A DNA stretch of 64,000 nt from Chytriomyces cf. hyalinus JEL632 (taxonomy: Eukaryota > Chytridiomycota > Chytridiomycetes > Chytridiales > Chytriomycetaceae). The notes beneath the pieces were generated by a model. That model had not been told where the DNA came from and did no database searches. It saw only the letters and a list, made by a program, of their open reading frames with translations. The position numbers and the translations under genes are program-made. Positions within the stretch are counted from its first letter, which is position 1; each line of letters starts with the position of its first letter. Below are positions 33,528-45,414 of this stretch, one piece after another. Where the stretch lies: contig JAIWWG010000030.1 in NCBI GenBank assembly GCA_025435555.1, positions 1 through 64,000 on the forward strand, in the 5' to 3' direction.

Positions 33528-35123
33528 TCAGCGGTAACTTCGCCGAAACTGCTTCGCAAACGCCGCACTTGCTCCGCTGAGAACAAAAAAGTTGGCCACA
33601 CCATCCACGAGCCGAAAGTCGCCGCTTCCAACCACATCTTCCAGCGCACTATCCGGATCCACTTTCATTAATTTCCGCTTGCCATGCACGCTCTCCTTGT
33701 AAATAACTCCCTTCGCGGCCGCGTCCAGATCGGGCCGAGTTTCGAAATAAACTTCAAGCTTTTCGGGAATGTAATTGCCCTGAACATCCCATGGAGGCCG
33801 GTTTTCTGGACTGAACATCTCGCACAGGTGGTCCATGAATGTGTTGGTTTCGTTAAACGAGCTAATGAGGTCGCTCAAAGTATGCTCCGGGTACAAAAAC
33901 ATGACTGGGTAGGAAACTTGGTTTGTTGTTTCATCCAATGTGGGTGCATTGCTGGAAATAAAGGCCTTGTGCGTCAGTTTCAGAGTGTTTTCGTAATCGG
34001 CTTTGGTGGTTTCCAATGTTGACAAGTTGATGACGCCGCGAGACTATGCATAAAAAACAAAAGCAAATGAGCTGGTCGCAAAAAAAAAAAAAAAAAAAAA
34101 AAACAATCCATCCATCCATCCCCCGAAAAACCCAGACTCCCCCACTTCAACCTTACCATGATTGCATTCTTCAGAGCAGTTTCTTTCGCAATCATTAATC
34201 GCTCGCGCTCCAATGCTGCCTGCTTCAATTTTTCAATTGCATCTTGGCGTGCTTCGATTTTCTTTTTCAGATCAAGCAGCGGAGCATTCTTTGCATCCAA
34301 CTGGGAAAAATATTGGTGTTTTCGACAAAAACGATCAATACTTTTTTTGTGCGTGCGCTCTCTTTTTCTCACCTCCAATCCCATCCGGCAAGCATCTTTC
34401 GCTTCGACAATTCGATCTAGCGACAAGAGCGCTTTTGTGGATCGGTAAAAGGCTTTGACATTTTTTGGGTTGTACTTGATGGCTTCTCCACAATCGTTGA
34501 GCACTTTTCGATAGTTTTCTGTTGTTTTGGAGAATTCCGGCAGTTGTTGAGAGCGTAAGGGGTTTTTTTTCGAGGACACAAGGAAGATCGTAAGAATCTG
34601 CGTGCGGTGATGGAGAGGGGCGACAACAAAAAAAAAAAAAAAAAAAAAAAAAGAAAGAAAGGGAAGACGACAGAAAGAGACGGGAAAGACTCACGCAGCT
34701 CCAGATTCACAGCCGCCCTATTCGCATATAGCACCGAATTCAGTTCCGCATCGGAACATTTCGCAGCAATTCCTTTTGAATAGTATTCGATGGCACTTTT
34801 GTAAGTTTTCTTTCCAGCCTGGAAAGCTTCATTCCCTTGCTCCTTAAAGTTGAGTGCCGTCTCTTTTCGCAAGAATACGTTGTTTAGCGCTCTCTTTCAT
34901 CGTGCTAACTTTCAAAGAGAGTAGTAGCAATACCCTCTGGCGTGCCGTCGTAGAGCAGGGCTTGAAGGGCATCGATCGTATCATTGTCCTGGCCAATGTC
35001 TCCCAGGGACTGCATAAACAGCGGTGTTGACTTGAGAACCTCGTCCATGGATGCAATGGGTCGTCGCTCGGGGCCCGCGGGCATCGGGCCGTGCAAGTCC
35101 AGGAACTCGGGGATGTTGGCCAT
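33528..35123 (-). CDS. CNS1: Hsp90 co-chaperone Cns1/TTC4
   Basis: Exons (minus): 34910..35123, 34695..34862, 34373..34518, 34157..34300, 33528..34043, 395 aa. The N-terminus, MANIPEFLDLHG, has the STPLFMQSL and ALQALLYDGTPEGIA segments of the family. Three TPR motifs follow: LNFKEQGNEAFQAGKKTYKSAIEYYSKG, LYANRAAVNLEL with NYRKVLNDCGEAIKYNPKNVKAFYR, and ALLSLDRIVEAKDACRMGLE. The C-terminal wheel domain has VMFLYPEH and PWDVQGNYIPEKLEVYFETRP. By family it binds Hsp70 and Hsp90 C-termini and supports eEF2 folding. Intron 1 is 47 bases with a GCTAAAC branch-like site. Introns 2 and 4 hold long A runs, so their exact lengths may vary in assembly. Confidence 0.92.
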
Positions 35124-35469
35124 GTTTTTTTGGTGTTCAAATAAATATTCGAAATATGGGTCCAGTGAACCACTGATGCACGCAAGGCAGCAATGCAACC
35201 CAAGATTACCTACCACGAAACTGACAGTCTTCTGAAGGTGTGGTGGGCTTCTAGTCACGCAGAGCATCCTAGACCCTCAGTCCAGTGCCCTGTCTACCCC
35301 AGTGATCAGCAGGGCCATTGCTGGCAGTACAATGCCAGTGCCCACACGCAGGTAAAAAAATGCCGCGTAAAGCTGGTCCATAAATTCGGGTGGTAAATAA
35401 ACTCGAAATGCGGGTGTTCAGCCATCCGTTGAAAATTGTGCTTGTTAAAAAACCTCCAACAAAAACGAC
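35124..35469. promoter_or_regulatory. Divergent promoter region, CNS1 / TenA-family gene
   Basis: This 346-base gap separates the CNS1 ATG (35123, minus) from the TenA-family ATG (35470, plus) and must hold both promoters. Small open frames cross it on both strands but show no family signal. Confidence 0.5.
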
Positions 35470-36272
35470 ATGACCATCGAAGATCAACGCTTCACAGCCA
35501 AACTGCGCCAAGAGAGCGAACCCAACTGGACCAACGCAGTCCAGCACCGCTTTGTCCACGAGCTTCTCAACGGCAGCATCCACCAAGACGTGCTCAGACG
35601 GTACCTGATCCAGGACCACAGATTCCTGGACTCGTTCCTGGCGCTTCTCGGGGCGGCAATGGCTCATGCTGATACATTTGATGCAAGAATCACTCTGGGA
35701 AAGTTTGTTGGTCTGGTTGCTGGCGGCGAGAATACGTACTTTGAAAGGGCGTTTCAAGAACTTGGGGTGGATTCAGAGAGAAGAAGTTCCGACCCGGATT
35801 CAGCGCCGACTGCCGGATTTAAGGTGAGTTTACGTGTTGATTCTTGTGTCTCCCTCATGAAAAACGCGTTAATTTTTTCCAAGGCAATCATGATTGAAGC
35901 GTCCAAGTCTGGAAGTTATGCCGCTATTCTGTCCGTGTTGAGCGTTGCAGAGTGGCTATACATGGATTGGGCCTCGATTGCGCCAAAGGAAATGTCTGAA
36001 AGGTAAAAATCCCCTTCATCGACTTGGATCACTGGGCGATTTCAGACTGACACACGCGGATGTTCGCACATAACAGCCTTTCTTTTGTGAACCGGGAATG
36101 GTTTGAGTTGCATCGTGGTGCTTGGTTTGAAGGCGTGGTGGCGTTTCTGCGCTCGGAACTTGACAGAGTCGGACCGGCAAATGAAGAAATCTGCCGTGAC
36201 TATTTCTCGCGTGCTGTTGGATTGGAGCTGGAGTTTTTCAATGATGCGTACACGTGCATTGACAAAAAGTGA
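35470..36272 (+). CDS. TenA/THI-4 family protein
   Basis: Exons 35470..35823, 35884..36002, 36077..36272, 222 aa. It opens MTIEDQRFTAKLRQESEPNW; family marks are VQHRFVHELLNGSIHQDVLRRYLIQDHRFLDSF, AGGENTYFERAFQELGV, a helix through SVAEWLYMDW, and FVNREWFELHRGAWFEG. TenA proteins hydrolyse amino-pyrimidine thiamine breakdown products. The usual active-site Cys of TenA_C enzymes is not visible in the central part, so this fits the TenA_E group in which the reaction is less defined. Compact introns with GTGAGT, GTAAAA donors. No thiamine riboswitch was seen in the leader or introns. Confidence 0.88.
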
Positions 36273-36367
36273 ATGGTAATAATTTGAAAGATGAAAGAGG
36301 AAAGAGGAGGGGAGTGGATGAGTTGCGGTGTGCGTCACTTGCTCAGAAACATGCTTCCAAATATATT

Positions 36368-38260
36368 TTATATTTTATCAAGACGCGTGACCCAGTTTGG
36401 CGTCTTGTCATATTCAAAAGAATCGACGCTATCTCTAAAAAGCTCATCTATAAACGCCAGGTCTGCAGCCCCGCACCTTTTCTTTACGGCTGTTGGAAAG
36501 ACCAAAAATTTAGCAAAGATTATAGAGGACGTTTTCTTACCATGCAATATTCCAGACCCACTGAAAAATACAATAGAGCCCCTTCCACCAACTTTCTCAC
36601 TTTTGAGTTCAGCTTCAGTCGCGTTCTTGAATTGCTTGCGTGAAAGCCCTTCAACTGTAAAGTCAGTGTTGCCATGCACAAACAGCCGAGATCGGAACAC
36701 CAGCACATCCATGCTATCGAAATGGAACCTCGTTTTCAGCTGCCAAAATACCAAATCTCCGCCAATGAAAGGTACACTGGCAAGGCATACCACTACAGCA
36801 AAGCTGCTGTAGTCATCGGAGAAATCCATGTGTGCTTGCATCTTGCTGATGGGGCTGCAGTTGATTGCAATAGTCATGAATATTGAGCTCCCAATCGGCT
36901 GTTAAGAGGCAGTATAAGCAATGCGACGAGAAGATAAAGATATCATACACTCACCGACTCAATGTCATAGATTTCCTTGCATTTTTTGATGAGAAACCGG
37001 CCCTTGACTCCTTCGCTGATGACAAAACATCATCAGAGGGGACAGACACGAAACAAGGTAAAAACACACGTATCATACATGGGAGCAATAGCATCAATCA
37101 GATTGTCCACCGCTTTTACAAAGTCCAGAAATTGATCGTTTTCCATAATTTCAAGGGCGATTTTGTTGAATTTCGGCTGTCTCAGATGGGCTCCTTTTTC
37201 CAGAGATTCTTTTGTGTAGGCTGGATAGATTTGCTTTGCATCAATAAATAAACATGAGAAAGGGAAAGGAAAAAAAATCCAGAAACACACGAGCATCCAC
37301 CTTTGGGCACGTATTAGCAGGCAGCCCTAGATTAACAGCACTTTGCGGCTTTCCCCAGACACCCAGGTGAATAGCTAGCAATGGATACTTGATGTTGCTT
37401 CGGCGTTCTTGTTTGTTCAGATGCGCCAGTTTTCTAGCATTGAGGAGCAGCCAGCTTGAAAACGCAAAACTGTTGAAATTACAAGGCAGCCATTTCGAAA
37501 AATGCGCGCAAGGTTCAAACAGGACCAGGTTTCCAAATTTTGGACATGTAATGACAACTCCAGTGTCCTTCTCATGAATCTTGCGGAAATCAATGACATC
37601 GCTCTCGGAAAACGAATAATCTGAAATATCAAAACAAGAAAGGAAGGCAGTTTAGACAGGTCAATTAAACGGTTTTTTGCCGTGCATGTGGGATACTTTA
37701 CAGGAAGGTGGGAGAACATGCAAAGACCGGCTGACCCATCTTTGTGCCGAACGGCTGAATCGCTCCAACAAAACATCTGTCCAGGCTTTTCCAAGTGTAT
37801 TTGTCTTGCTTGCAACGTAAACAACATCGTTCAAATAGTTGGTATCGGTAATTGTAAGTACGCGTCGAATGCCGTCTTCCAAAAAACGAGGCCTGGTGAA
37901 TGAATGCTTGAGTCGGAAACTGAAAAGTATCAGGCATCTTAAATCTGCGGCAAACTGAAACCTGTTTCCGCGATCCAGGAGTCCAGCAACAATGTCACAG
38001 CACAATCCTTGATCAGCCGCGGATACCGCTGATGAATTGCCTGATAATCGAGCTCTCGAAAGGACGTGCAGCAAATGAGCCATGACCTTGTTTTGCGTGT
38101 CGAGCATGGAATTGTAGTTGACTTGCTGCTGACGCATGTCCACTGGCCACACGTACGCTGGAGCGAGATGATCAGCCTGATTTCGAATCAACCGTTTTCG
38201 TTGCAGCAACTTTTTGCGTCTCTTTTTCTGTGGAAGGATCGCTTGTTCGAGGCCGTCCAT
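36368..38260 (-). CDS. Unrecognised protein with a C-terminal 2OG-Fe(II)-oxygenase-like region
   Basis: Exons (minus): 37962..38260, 37702..37919, 37301..37620, 37079..37233, 36955..37015, 36368..36898; all phases close, 527 aa. The N-terminus is strongly basic (QKKRRKKLLQRKRLIRNQ), suggesting nuclear or nucleic-acid contact. A long middle (WLPCNFNSFAFSSWLLLNARK, KYPLLAIHLGVWGKPQ) is not recognised. In the last exon, AHMDFSDDYSSFAVVV, PFIGGDLVFWQL and DVLVFRSRLFVHGN give an HxD pair (His374/Asp376), a GG-x-L strand and a distal His426. That is the order and spacing of the double-stranded beta-helix dioxygenases, including TET/JBP-like fungal families. No closer family can be named. The first intron is 42 bases and in frame. 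It is divergent from EDEM with only 79 bases between the ATGs. Confidence 0.72.
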
Positions 38261-38339
38261 CTGGAATTGGAGTTCTCAAATTGACAGCCTCCAGTAAATG
38301 GTAAATTTGAAAAGACAGTAAAAAAAAAAGCTGCCTTGC
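38261..38339. promoter_or_regulatory. Very short bidirectional promoter gap
   Basis: Only 79 bases separate the ATG of the minus-strand oxygenase-like gene (38260) from the EDEM ATG (38340). The gap contains an A10 run (38320-38329) and no obvious TATA box. Transcripts of the two genes may overlap at their 5' ends. Confidence 0.55.
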
Positions 38340-41300
38340 ATGTTGTGGGGTTTTGGGTTGGCAATCGCTGCCACGGCCGCAACCGCAATGTCACCCGACC
38401 GGCGGAAACACTTTACCCACCGTGCCAGGGACATGTTCGAGCACGGATACCGGGGATACATGGACCACGCCTTCCCCTTGGTAAACGGCGTTAACAATAC
38501 ACCAACCAGGGTGAACACAAGCCAGCTGCTGAACAACCCCCACTCAAAAACAGGACGAACTGAATCCCATCAAATGTACTGGCCGGGGTCCTGACCTCGC
38601 AGACCCAGGCAACTGGGGTATCAACGATGTGCTCGGCAACTTTTCAACGACCTTGGTCGACAGCCTCGATGCCGTATTCACTGTGCTGCCGCGCACAGAG
38701 TTTGATCACGCCGTGCGATTAGTCGTGGACAATGTATCGTTTGACCAAGACTCGCGTGTCCAGGTCTTTGAAGTCACGATCCGGATCCTGGGCGGCCTTC
38801 TTAGCGGGCATTTGATTGCGAGCGGAGAAGTGGACGGTGTAATTACAAGCGGATATAAAGGGGAGCTGCTGTCGATGGCGAAAGATTTGGGGCTTCGGCT
38901 GTTGCCAGCGTTTGATACAGGCACAGGATTGCCGTTTCCGAGGGTGAATCTGAGGTCAGGCGTTTTGGACTACGAAGTCCATGATACCTGCACTGCTGGT
39001 ATGTTTTCAATTTGTTCCGCAACGTTTTTTTTTTCGAACTCGTTGCAAACGATGTTCTATTCATCCAGGCGCTGGAACGTTGCTCCTCGAATTTGGTGTT
39101 CTATCGCGACTGCTAAAAGATTCAGACGCTGAGATTTTCGAGGTGCACATCTTTCTCGTAACGATCAGTGATTAGTTTGTTGAAAAAAAAGCTTGAGTCC
39201 AGAAAGTCTCCCGAAATGCGCTTGAATTTTTGTGGTCTCGAAGATCAGCGCTGGACTTGCTTGGAAACACGATTGATATCGATTCGGGAATTTGGATTCA
39301 AAAGCTTTCGGGTGTCGGCGCGGGCGCAGATTCGTTTTATGAGTACTTGCTCAAGGCGCACATTCTTTTCGGCGATTCTGGTGTGTACAAAGTACTTCGT
39401 TATCGAACCGAACTGACTCCCCGTCCAAATAGAGTATTATACCATGTTTGATAAGGCATATAACGCGATTCTACGGCATAATCGCGTGAGTGAAGGATTC
39501 TTGTATCGAAATGTGGATATGGACAGTGGACAGCAAGTAACAAATTGGGTGGATTCGTTGAGCGCATTTTTTCCTGGTCTGCAAGTAAGTTTTCTGTTGA
39601 GTTTTCGAGCAAGTTCAACCAACCTAACTCACTGCTGGGTCTCTCTGTGTGAAAATTGATCCAGGTACTAGCTGGTGACTTGAACAACGCCATCAAAAGC
39701 CATTTTACGTATTTCTCGATTTGGCAAAAATACCGCGCGCTGCCAGAACGATTTGATTTCATTCAGAAAAATATCAATATAGGTTCACCCTTTTTTTCCG
39801 ATTCACAATCTGTGCTTTCTTGTCGTCATCTTGAGGACTAATTCGAAGCGTATCCAAAAAATCAAGCCCATTACCCTCTTCGGCCAGAACTGATCGAATC
39901 CACTTACTTCTTGTATCAAGTTTGTTGAACTCGCTCTTTGGCCCGCCTCAACTTCCCTTCATCTGACCCAAACGTCTCTGCTTATAGGCTACAAAGAACC
40001 CGTATTATTTGGAAGTTGGCGCAGTAATTCTAGATGATTTAGACCGGCTTACACGAACCTCATGTGGCTTCGGCTCTATGCAATCGGTAGCATCTGGAGT
40101 TATTGAGGAAAGAATGGAAAGGTATATTTATGTGCTCGGAAAGGGTTGTCTTGTGGTTGACTGACTTGTTTTTTCTGCGGGTGTTGACTGGGTGGGAAAT
40201 TAGCTTCTTCCTTTCAGAGACTTTGAAATATTTGTATCTACTGTTTGATGAGGGTATGTAATCAATGTCTTTCTGTGCTGTATATAACAAATACGAACCA
40301 AAAACAAAAACAGATAATGTGCTCAACCGGCTTCACAGTAATTTCGTTTTCACTACCGGTACTTTGCAGAATTATTGCATCCAGTGGGTATATTCATCTT
40401 CTGAAAACTTTGTCAAATAGAGGGCCATGTCTTACCTCTGCCACGAAATACCACGCGCATTCACACGGGCGCGTTACCTCTCCCGAATTACACGTGCCCA
40501 AAATTCCAACTTCCTGATCTTGTATGGTCACACCACAGTATGGAAAGTGCAACAGCATCATGGCTCCCAATATCCCTACCAGACCTGGTCCACATCAACC
40601 GGTTAATCGGGAACGCAGATTTTGTCAGTCTAGATCTTGTTTCAAAGCAAGACGCTGCACCAACTTGCATTGCATACCATGGACGCCGATCCTCCTCCTC
40701 ATCACCATCAAACTCTGGAGGAAATCGTGGAATCTCATTTGAACAAGTTGTGCAAGAGTCTGACGTCATGTATGTTGTTGATTTGGTTGATTTATTCGAT
40801 CGATGGGTTTCTGTGGGGATTTTACTTTGCGGTGTTTTTACGGTTGGACGGGTGGCTTCCTTTTTGAAAACGGCTTTGGGGTTGTGATGGATTTTTTTTT
40901 TCCTGGTTCCTTTTTGATTTTTTCTGACGGGAGGACAGCCGGGGAAGATGGCTGTTGCGGGGTGGAGTAGGGAGGGAGTTGCTTAGAGGATTGTACAGGT
41001 GCATGTCTTTTCTGCGTTGCTGAGGGGCGCCGGTTATGGGGGTGTGAAGGACGTAATTGTCGCTTGCATGAGGGATGCGACACTTAGGGGAACCCTGTCT
41101 TTCAAATTCAAAAAGAATAGTTTCATTAAAGCGTTGGGCTTTTATGAAATTGTGTTCTTTTTTTCTTGTGTGTTTGTGGTGCTGAGGGTGGAATTGGTGG
41201 TGGTTATGGGTGGGGTCATTATTGGACAGCAACTGGGGTGCGGTTTTTTATTTTTATTTTTATTTTTTTGGCTTTTACTTGGTGATGTTTTTGGGTTACA

Positions 41301-42429
41301 TTGATGCATGGTTTTGTTTCTGACCTTTCTTTTTTCTGCATGAACAGGGTAGCGGCTGCACCCGGAAGTCCGGATTCTCTTCTTGTTCCTCAAGTTACCT
41401 ACGTGAGTGGTGGTTATTTCTTTTTATCATTTTACTGTTTTCCATACTCAACATGTGCATGCATTCATTTTTCGTGAACCGGGGCCGCGGGTGCATCAGG
41501 TGGCGGATGGATACCGACTGTCGACTCTTAACAATGTCCTTCTTACTTTACGTCTCGACGGATTTGCTAGCTCGTACATCATCTCCAAGGTATAGTTCTT
41601 TTTCAAGTTTCTTTGACAGATCAAGACTGAAAAAGCTCAATTGATTTTTAGTTTCAATGCAACGGTGAGTCGTACGTCGTGGCCGGAGGATTAGGAAACG
41701 TCCGAGTGGAGCAACAAGGGATGCAATTTTTGCTCAGCGAACCCATCAAAACCGATGCTGTCGAAAAGCGAGAGGACGAGCTGACTTTCAAAGTCAAATC
41801 ACGTAAGAACAATGTCAAGATACGCGTGATAACTGTCAAAAAAAAAAAATAACTTTGCTCTTTGGAAACAAAAAGATGACGACGGCAGCTGGACAGAGTA
41901 TCCAGTCTTTTTGGCAGCTTTCAGCACCCCCTTTAAAGAAAAAGCTTCACTGGATTTAGAATTGATGCCGAAATATGCGCCTTCAACTTCCGGAACCCAA
42001 CCCGATTTATTGAATGGTTGCACAGCCTTACCCAAGGACGCAGAGAGTTCTGACGGCGCTAAGATTATGATGGTTATCAAACGAGGCGGATGTTCGTTCG
42101 AAGAAAAGGCGGAAACTGCATTTGCCAGCGGGGCGTCTGGACTGATTGTTGTGAATTCAGACGATTACATTATTGGCATGCTTGGCAATGAAGATGGGCG
42201 GAGGTATGACATTCCAATTGTCATGATGCAGCAAAGCGCATGGAAACGTGTGGAGAAGGAGTATGAAAGCCACAGTTCTCGGGGTGTGGCAAGGTTAAAC
42301 GTGGAACTGACTGGCGCAGGGACAGAAGAGCGCATTAGCGGGATGCAGTTGCAGTACGCGCACAAGTTTGTGAGCAATTTGATGATTGTTGAATATGCGG
42401 TGAAACCTTCGACTGGCCAAGAATCGTAA
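38340..42429 (+). CDS. EDEM3: EDEM-type GH47 alpha-mannosidase-like protein with PA domain
   Basis: Exons: 38340..38480, 38554..38998, 39069..39142, 39203..39380, 39433..39584, 39665..39782, 39849..39919, 39988..40121, 40204..40253, 40314..40358, 40421..40769, 41348..41402, 41500..41589, 41652..41802, 41876..42429; all phases close, 868 aa. It opens with a short signal peptide ([16 protein letters not shown]), then [26 protein letters not shown]-type [81 protein letters not shown] and FTTEGHVLPL, the GH47/EDEM order. The last exon encodes a protease-associated domain ([27 protein letters not shown]), so EDEM3-type. By family it trims mannose from misfolded glycoproteins in ER-associated degradation. 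It ends TGQES, with no HDEL-like signal. Intron 11 is 578 bases, by far the longest. Confidence 0.93.
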
Positions 42430-42520
42430 CGGGGATTTTTTAGAAGAAATTAAAAGTTTTTTGAACATAGTTGTTGGACTGCTTCAAAATGGTGTTTTAT
42501 GTACTTATCACATACTGGAT

Positions 42521-42554
<34 letters not shown>

Positions 42555-42585
42555 GTTTACTGCATGCATATCGCCAAAGTTACTG
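42430..42585. terminator. Convergent 3' intergenic gap with T31 run
   Basis: EDEM (plus) and the CFAP210-like gene (minus) end facing each other 156 bases apart. The gap contains a T31 run at 42523-42553. No separate feature is supported. Confidence 0.5.
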
Positions 42586-44638
42586 TCACGGAATCGAGAC
42601 GACTGCCAAATGATCTTCCGCCCTCGTTTTGCCCCCGCCTACCACTTCTAAATATCCACCCGCTACGATTGGATTCATCCGTACCAAATCCGGCTTCCGG
42701 TATCCTCCAGGCATGAACCCAAGCCGCTCTTTCGTGTTTACAGGTTGCCGGTACTGCTGATTCCTAATACCACCAGACTTGCTGCCACCACCACCAGATT
42801 TTGCAAGTTTCGCAGCCGTTAGGGACTGATGTACAAATTTTTGCAGACGAGAGTTGGTTTGAGCCCATGGAGCGTTTGCAACAGCCAGCATGTATTTTTC
42901 AAGGTTTGTGTCTTGATCGACGGATTCGGAGACGCGTTGTTTGTCGAGGTTTTGGCTTTGGATGCGTTCTTTTTCTCGATCCAGTTTTGCGCGATTCTTT
43001 CGTGCAGGGGAACCAAAAAATCAGTCAGCAAAGACATACCAAACAAATACCCGCTAGAAAGAGTTGAACTTACAGCTTGCGCCTTGTGGTAGCTTTGCAA
43101 GGTTTTGCCTTTCATTAGGAGGGCCGCTTTGCGCTCTAGTTGCTCAGCGACGGCTTCTTCGTGGATCTGATTATAATGATCCAGCAGTTTCTTGTCTTGC
43201 TCCTTTTCAATTCGCAGTTTTTCAGAGTTCCGCTGGACCTGGTAACGAGTTCAAGTCAGTTGAATGATTTGCAACCAAAAATTAAAACTTATCCACACAT
43301 AATCATCATAGTAATGCTTGAGCTCTTGCTTCCGAGCCAGTTTGGCGTGCTGTTTCCGTTCGTCTTCTTGAGCGGCTTTCTCTTGCTGCAGACGCATTGC
43401 TTCGTTTACTTGTTGCTCAAGTTTTGCATCGTGATCTTTGGAAAGCTTTTCCTGCGTCTGACCAATCAACTCGCGCCGTGCAAGAGATGCGCTGTTGCAA
43501 TTGTGTGAGTCGTTGTCAGTGGGAAGAGAGAAGCAAAGCGCGTAATGAGAGAAGGCGAGGAGAAATCACTCAACTCAAACCACTTTTTCTCAATGTCTTT
43601 CTTCATCTCGACCTGCCTCGCCTTTCTCGCGACCCAAGCCTCAATGCGCACATCCTGCTCCTTTTCCCTTGTTTGCATATCGATCGCCCGCGACCTTTTT
43701 TCCGACGCCATGTTGTCCAACTGGGACCTCAACGTCAGCGCCTCATTGCGGCGGGCTGCGTCCTTGAGCGCAGATTCTTCCTGGAACTCGGTGTCCAATT
43801 CAATGAGACGCCGCTGTTCAAGCAGCCGTGCTTCACGCTCTTCAGCCTCGAATCTCCGTTTTTCAAGCATCTGCGCGGCTTGAACAGCGGCAATGTTCTC
43901 TGCTTTGAGTCGCGTGTTGATGGCCTGTTGTTGCATTGCGACTGCGTGCGCCAGGTCGGCCCTTTTGTCCTCGAGCGACGTTTCTTTTGGCCCTCGTGAC
44001 AGCTTTGCGACGCGTACCTGATGGAATGACATGGAATGTAGCGGGGAATTTTGTATTGATGCATGGGATTGATGCATGCATTAGATTGACACAAATATGA
44101 ATATCAAGACAAGACAACTCACTCACCTGCAGATCCCGCTCTTCAAGCACCTGCGCAAGAAGTACGCGCGAATGAAAGGCACGCACGTTGTCCTGCTGGC
44201 AATACTGCATGTGTTTGGCGCGTCCAATCAGCTCTTCGCGGGCACGTGACTCGGCCTCGGCGTGTTCTGCGTCAATGAGGGCCCGCTGCTTCTCTTCCTC
44301 CGCCTGGATTACGTGCAAACACATGCAATGGTCAGTAACTAGGCATATTTAGCTGAATTAACGCGTCCTTTTTGCAAGAGATCAGATGTCCATCCATTCC
44401 ATCTATCGCTCATATCACACTCACTCACTCACTCACTCACCGCGCGTGTTGCACGTGCCACTAGTTTCTGTTTGCGATGCCCCTGAATAGTGTTGGTCCA
44501 TTTTGATACTCGCGCCCGGCTCAATGCGTGCAGATGCTGCCGATCCTCTGACTGTGCCACATGCAGCTGTGCCTCCTGGCTGACCCCATTGAGTTGCTGG
44601 CTGAGCTGTTTAAGTTCCAGTGCTGACACGATCTGCAT
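42586..44638 (-). CDS. CFAP210: CFAP210 (CCDC173)-like ciliary coiled-coil protein, TPH domain
   Basis: Exons (minus): 44441..44638, 44127..44303, 43575..44017, 43299..43491, 43074..43238, 42586..42996, 528 aa; phases close. Almost wholly helical and charged. The diagnostic part is REELIGRAKHMQYCQQDNVRAFHSRVLLAQVLEERDLQ, close to the CCDC173/CFAP210 pattern of RAK...Y..D.V..FHS..LL..VL.ERD. Long TPH-type coiled coil follows (EERKQHAKLARKQELKHYY), and a Pro/Gly tail with KERLGFMPGGYRKPD. In animals this is a microtubule inner protein of axonemal doublets, so here it implies a flagellated stage. The first ATG in frame is 44638, giving a length close to the human 552 aa; a further upstream exon cannot be excluded. 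Confidence 0.8.
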
Positions 44639-45261
44639 TTCTTGATATCCTGTCTTTGTTGGCTGTTTGTTTTCGTCCGTCTTCTTTTGCGATGTCGTTG
44701 CTGTTTGTTGCCGTTTGGTGAATCGATGTTGCGATTTCGAGTGCGTACTTATTTGCTGCGTGGTGGCCTGACGAGTGACGAGAGTGGAAAGTTGATCTGA
44801 ATATCCCGTGAGTTGGAAACGGAACTTGTACAATTCAAATGATTGGCAACTGACAAGCACAAATTGTCACCACTTTCAAAGGCACAAAAATAAATAATAA
44901 AATATTTAAACTTTGAACCTACGTTATTGTTACGGAAGTAGTCAGGAGCTCGATTGCAGCTTCAAGACTGGGAGAGGACTTGAGAGGAGTTGAGAGAGTT
45001 AAGAGATTATTGAGAGACTTTTTTTTTCTTTATTGAATCAAGAAAGGCCTTCTTAAATAGCCTTTGTGGCAAATGTAAGGAAGACAACAGTGGCACTTGA
45101 AATGGTAGAAAAAGTAATAACGAAGACGCGATCGTGTCTGGGGAGTGTTAGAGTGTTGGAATTGCTGTGAGTAAATTTTGTGTCTGTGGGAATTTTGATT
45201 GACGTGGCGAAGCTTCTGGACGTGCGTGAGTGAATGTGTAGATTACGTGACAGTTATCATC
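44639..45261. promoter_or_regulatory. Intergenic region upstream of the CFAP210-like gene and tRNA-Ser
   Basis: About 620 bases with no supported gene. An open frame without ATG extends upstream of the CFAP210-like start to 44860 and may be 5' leader. Repeated TTGAGAG and TTAAGAG-like words lie at 44970-45020. Confidence 0.45.
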
Positions 45262-45343
45262 GTCAATTTGGCCGAGTGGTTAAGGCGTTGCACTCGAAAT
45301 GCAATTCCCTTTGGGAGCGCAGGTTCAAATCCTGCAGTTGACG
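45262..45343 (+). tRNA. tRNA-Ser (anticodon CGA)
   Basis: The cloverleaf can be drawn by eye: acceptor GTCAATT pairs with AGTTGAC (one T-G pair), D arm GCCGAGTGGTTAAGGC, anticodon arm TTGCA-CTCGAAA-TGCAA with anticodon CGA (reads UCG), a class II long variable arm around TTCCCTTTGGGAGC, and T arm GCAGG-TTCAAAT-CCTGC. The discriminator is G, as in serine tRNAs. No anticodon-loop intron. A T-rich run (CCTTTTCC, then TTATTTTT) follows for pol III termination. Confidence 0.95.
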
Positions 45344-45414
45344 ATCCTTTTCCTTATTTTTGTGCTTCACATTTTATTTGCGGAAAGCATAAATAATGTT
45401 ATCGATAAATTTAA

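Noticed and set aside
34080-34652. A24 and A25 runs as retroposed poly(A) tails
   Set aside because: They lie within introns of CNS1 without target-site duplications or adjacent inserted sequence; similar runs occur in many introns.
35193-35396. Small plus-strand frame upstream of the TenA-family gene
   Set aside because: It overlaps the CNS1 promoter region and its start, with no domain signal.
44639-44860. Extra 74 N-terminal residues of the CFAP210-like protein
   Set aside because: The frame starts with GTG, is Gln/Thr-rich and lacks an ATG; the shorter form matches the family length.
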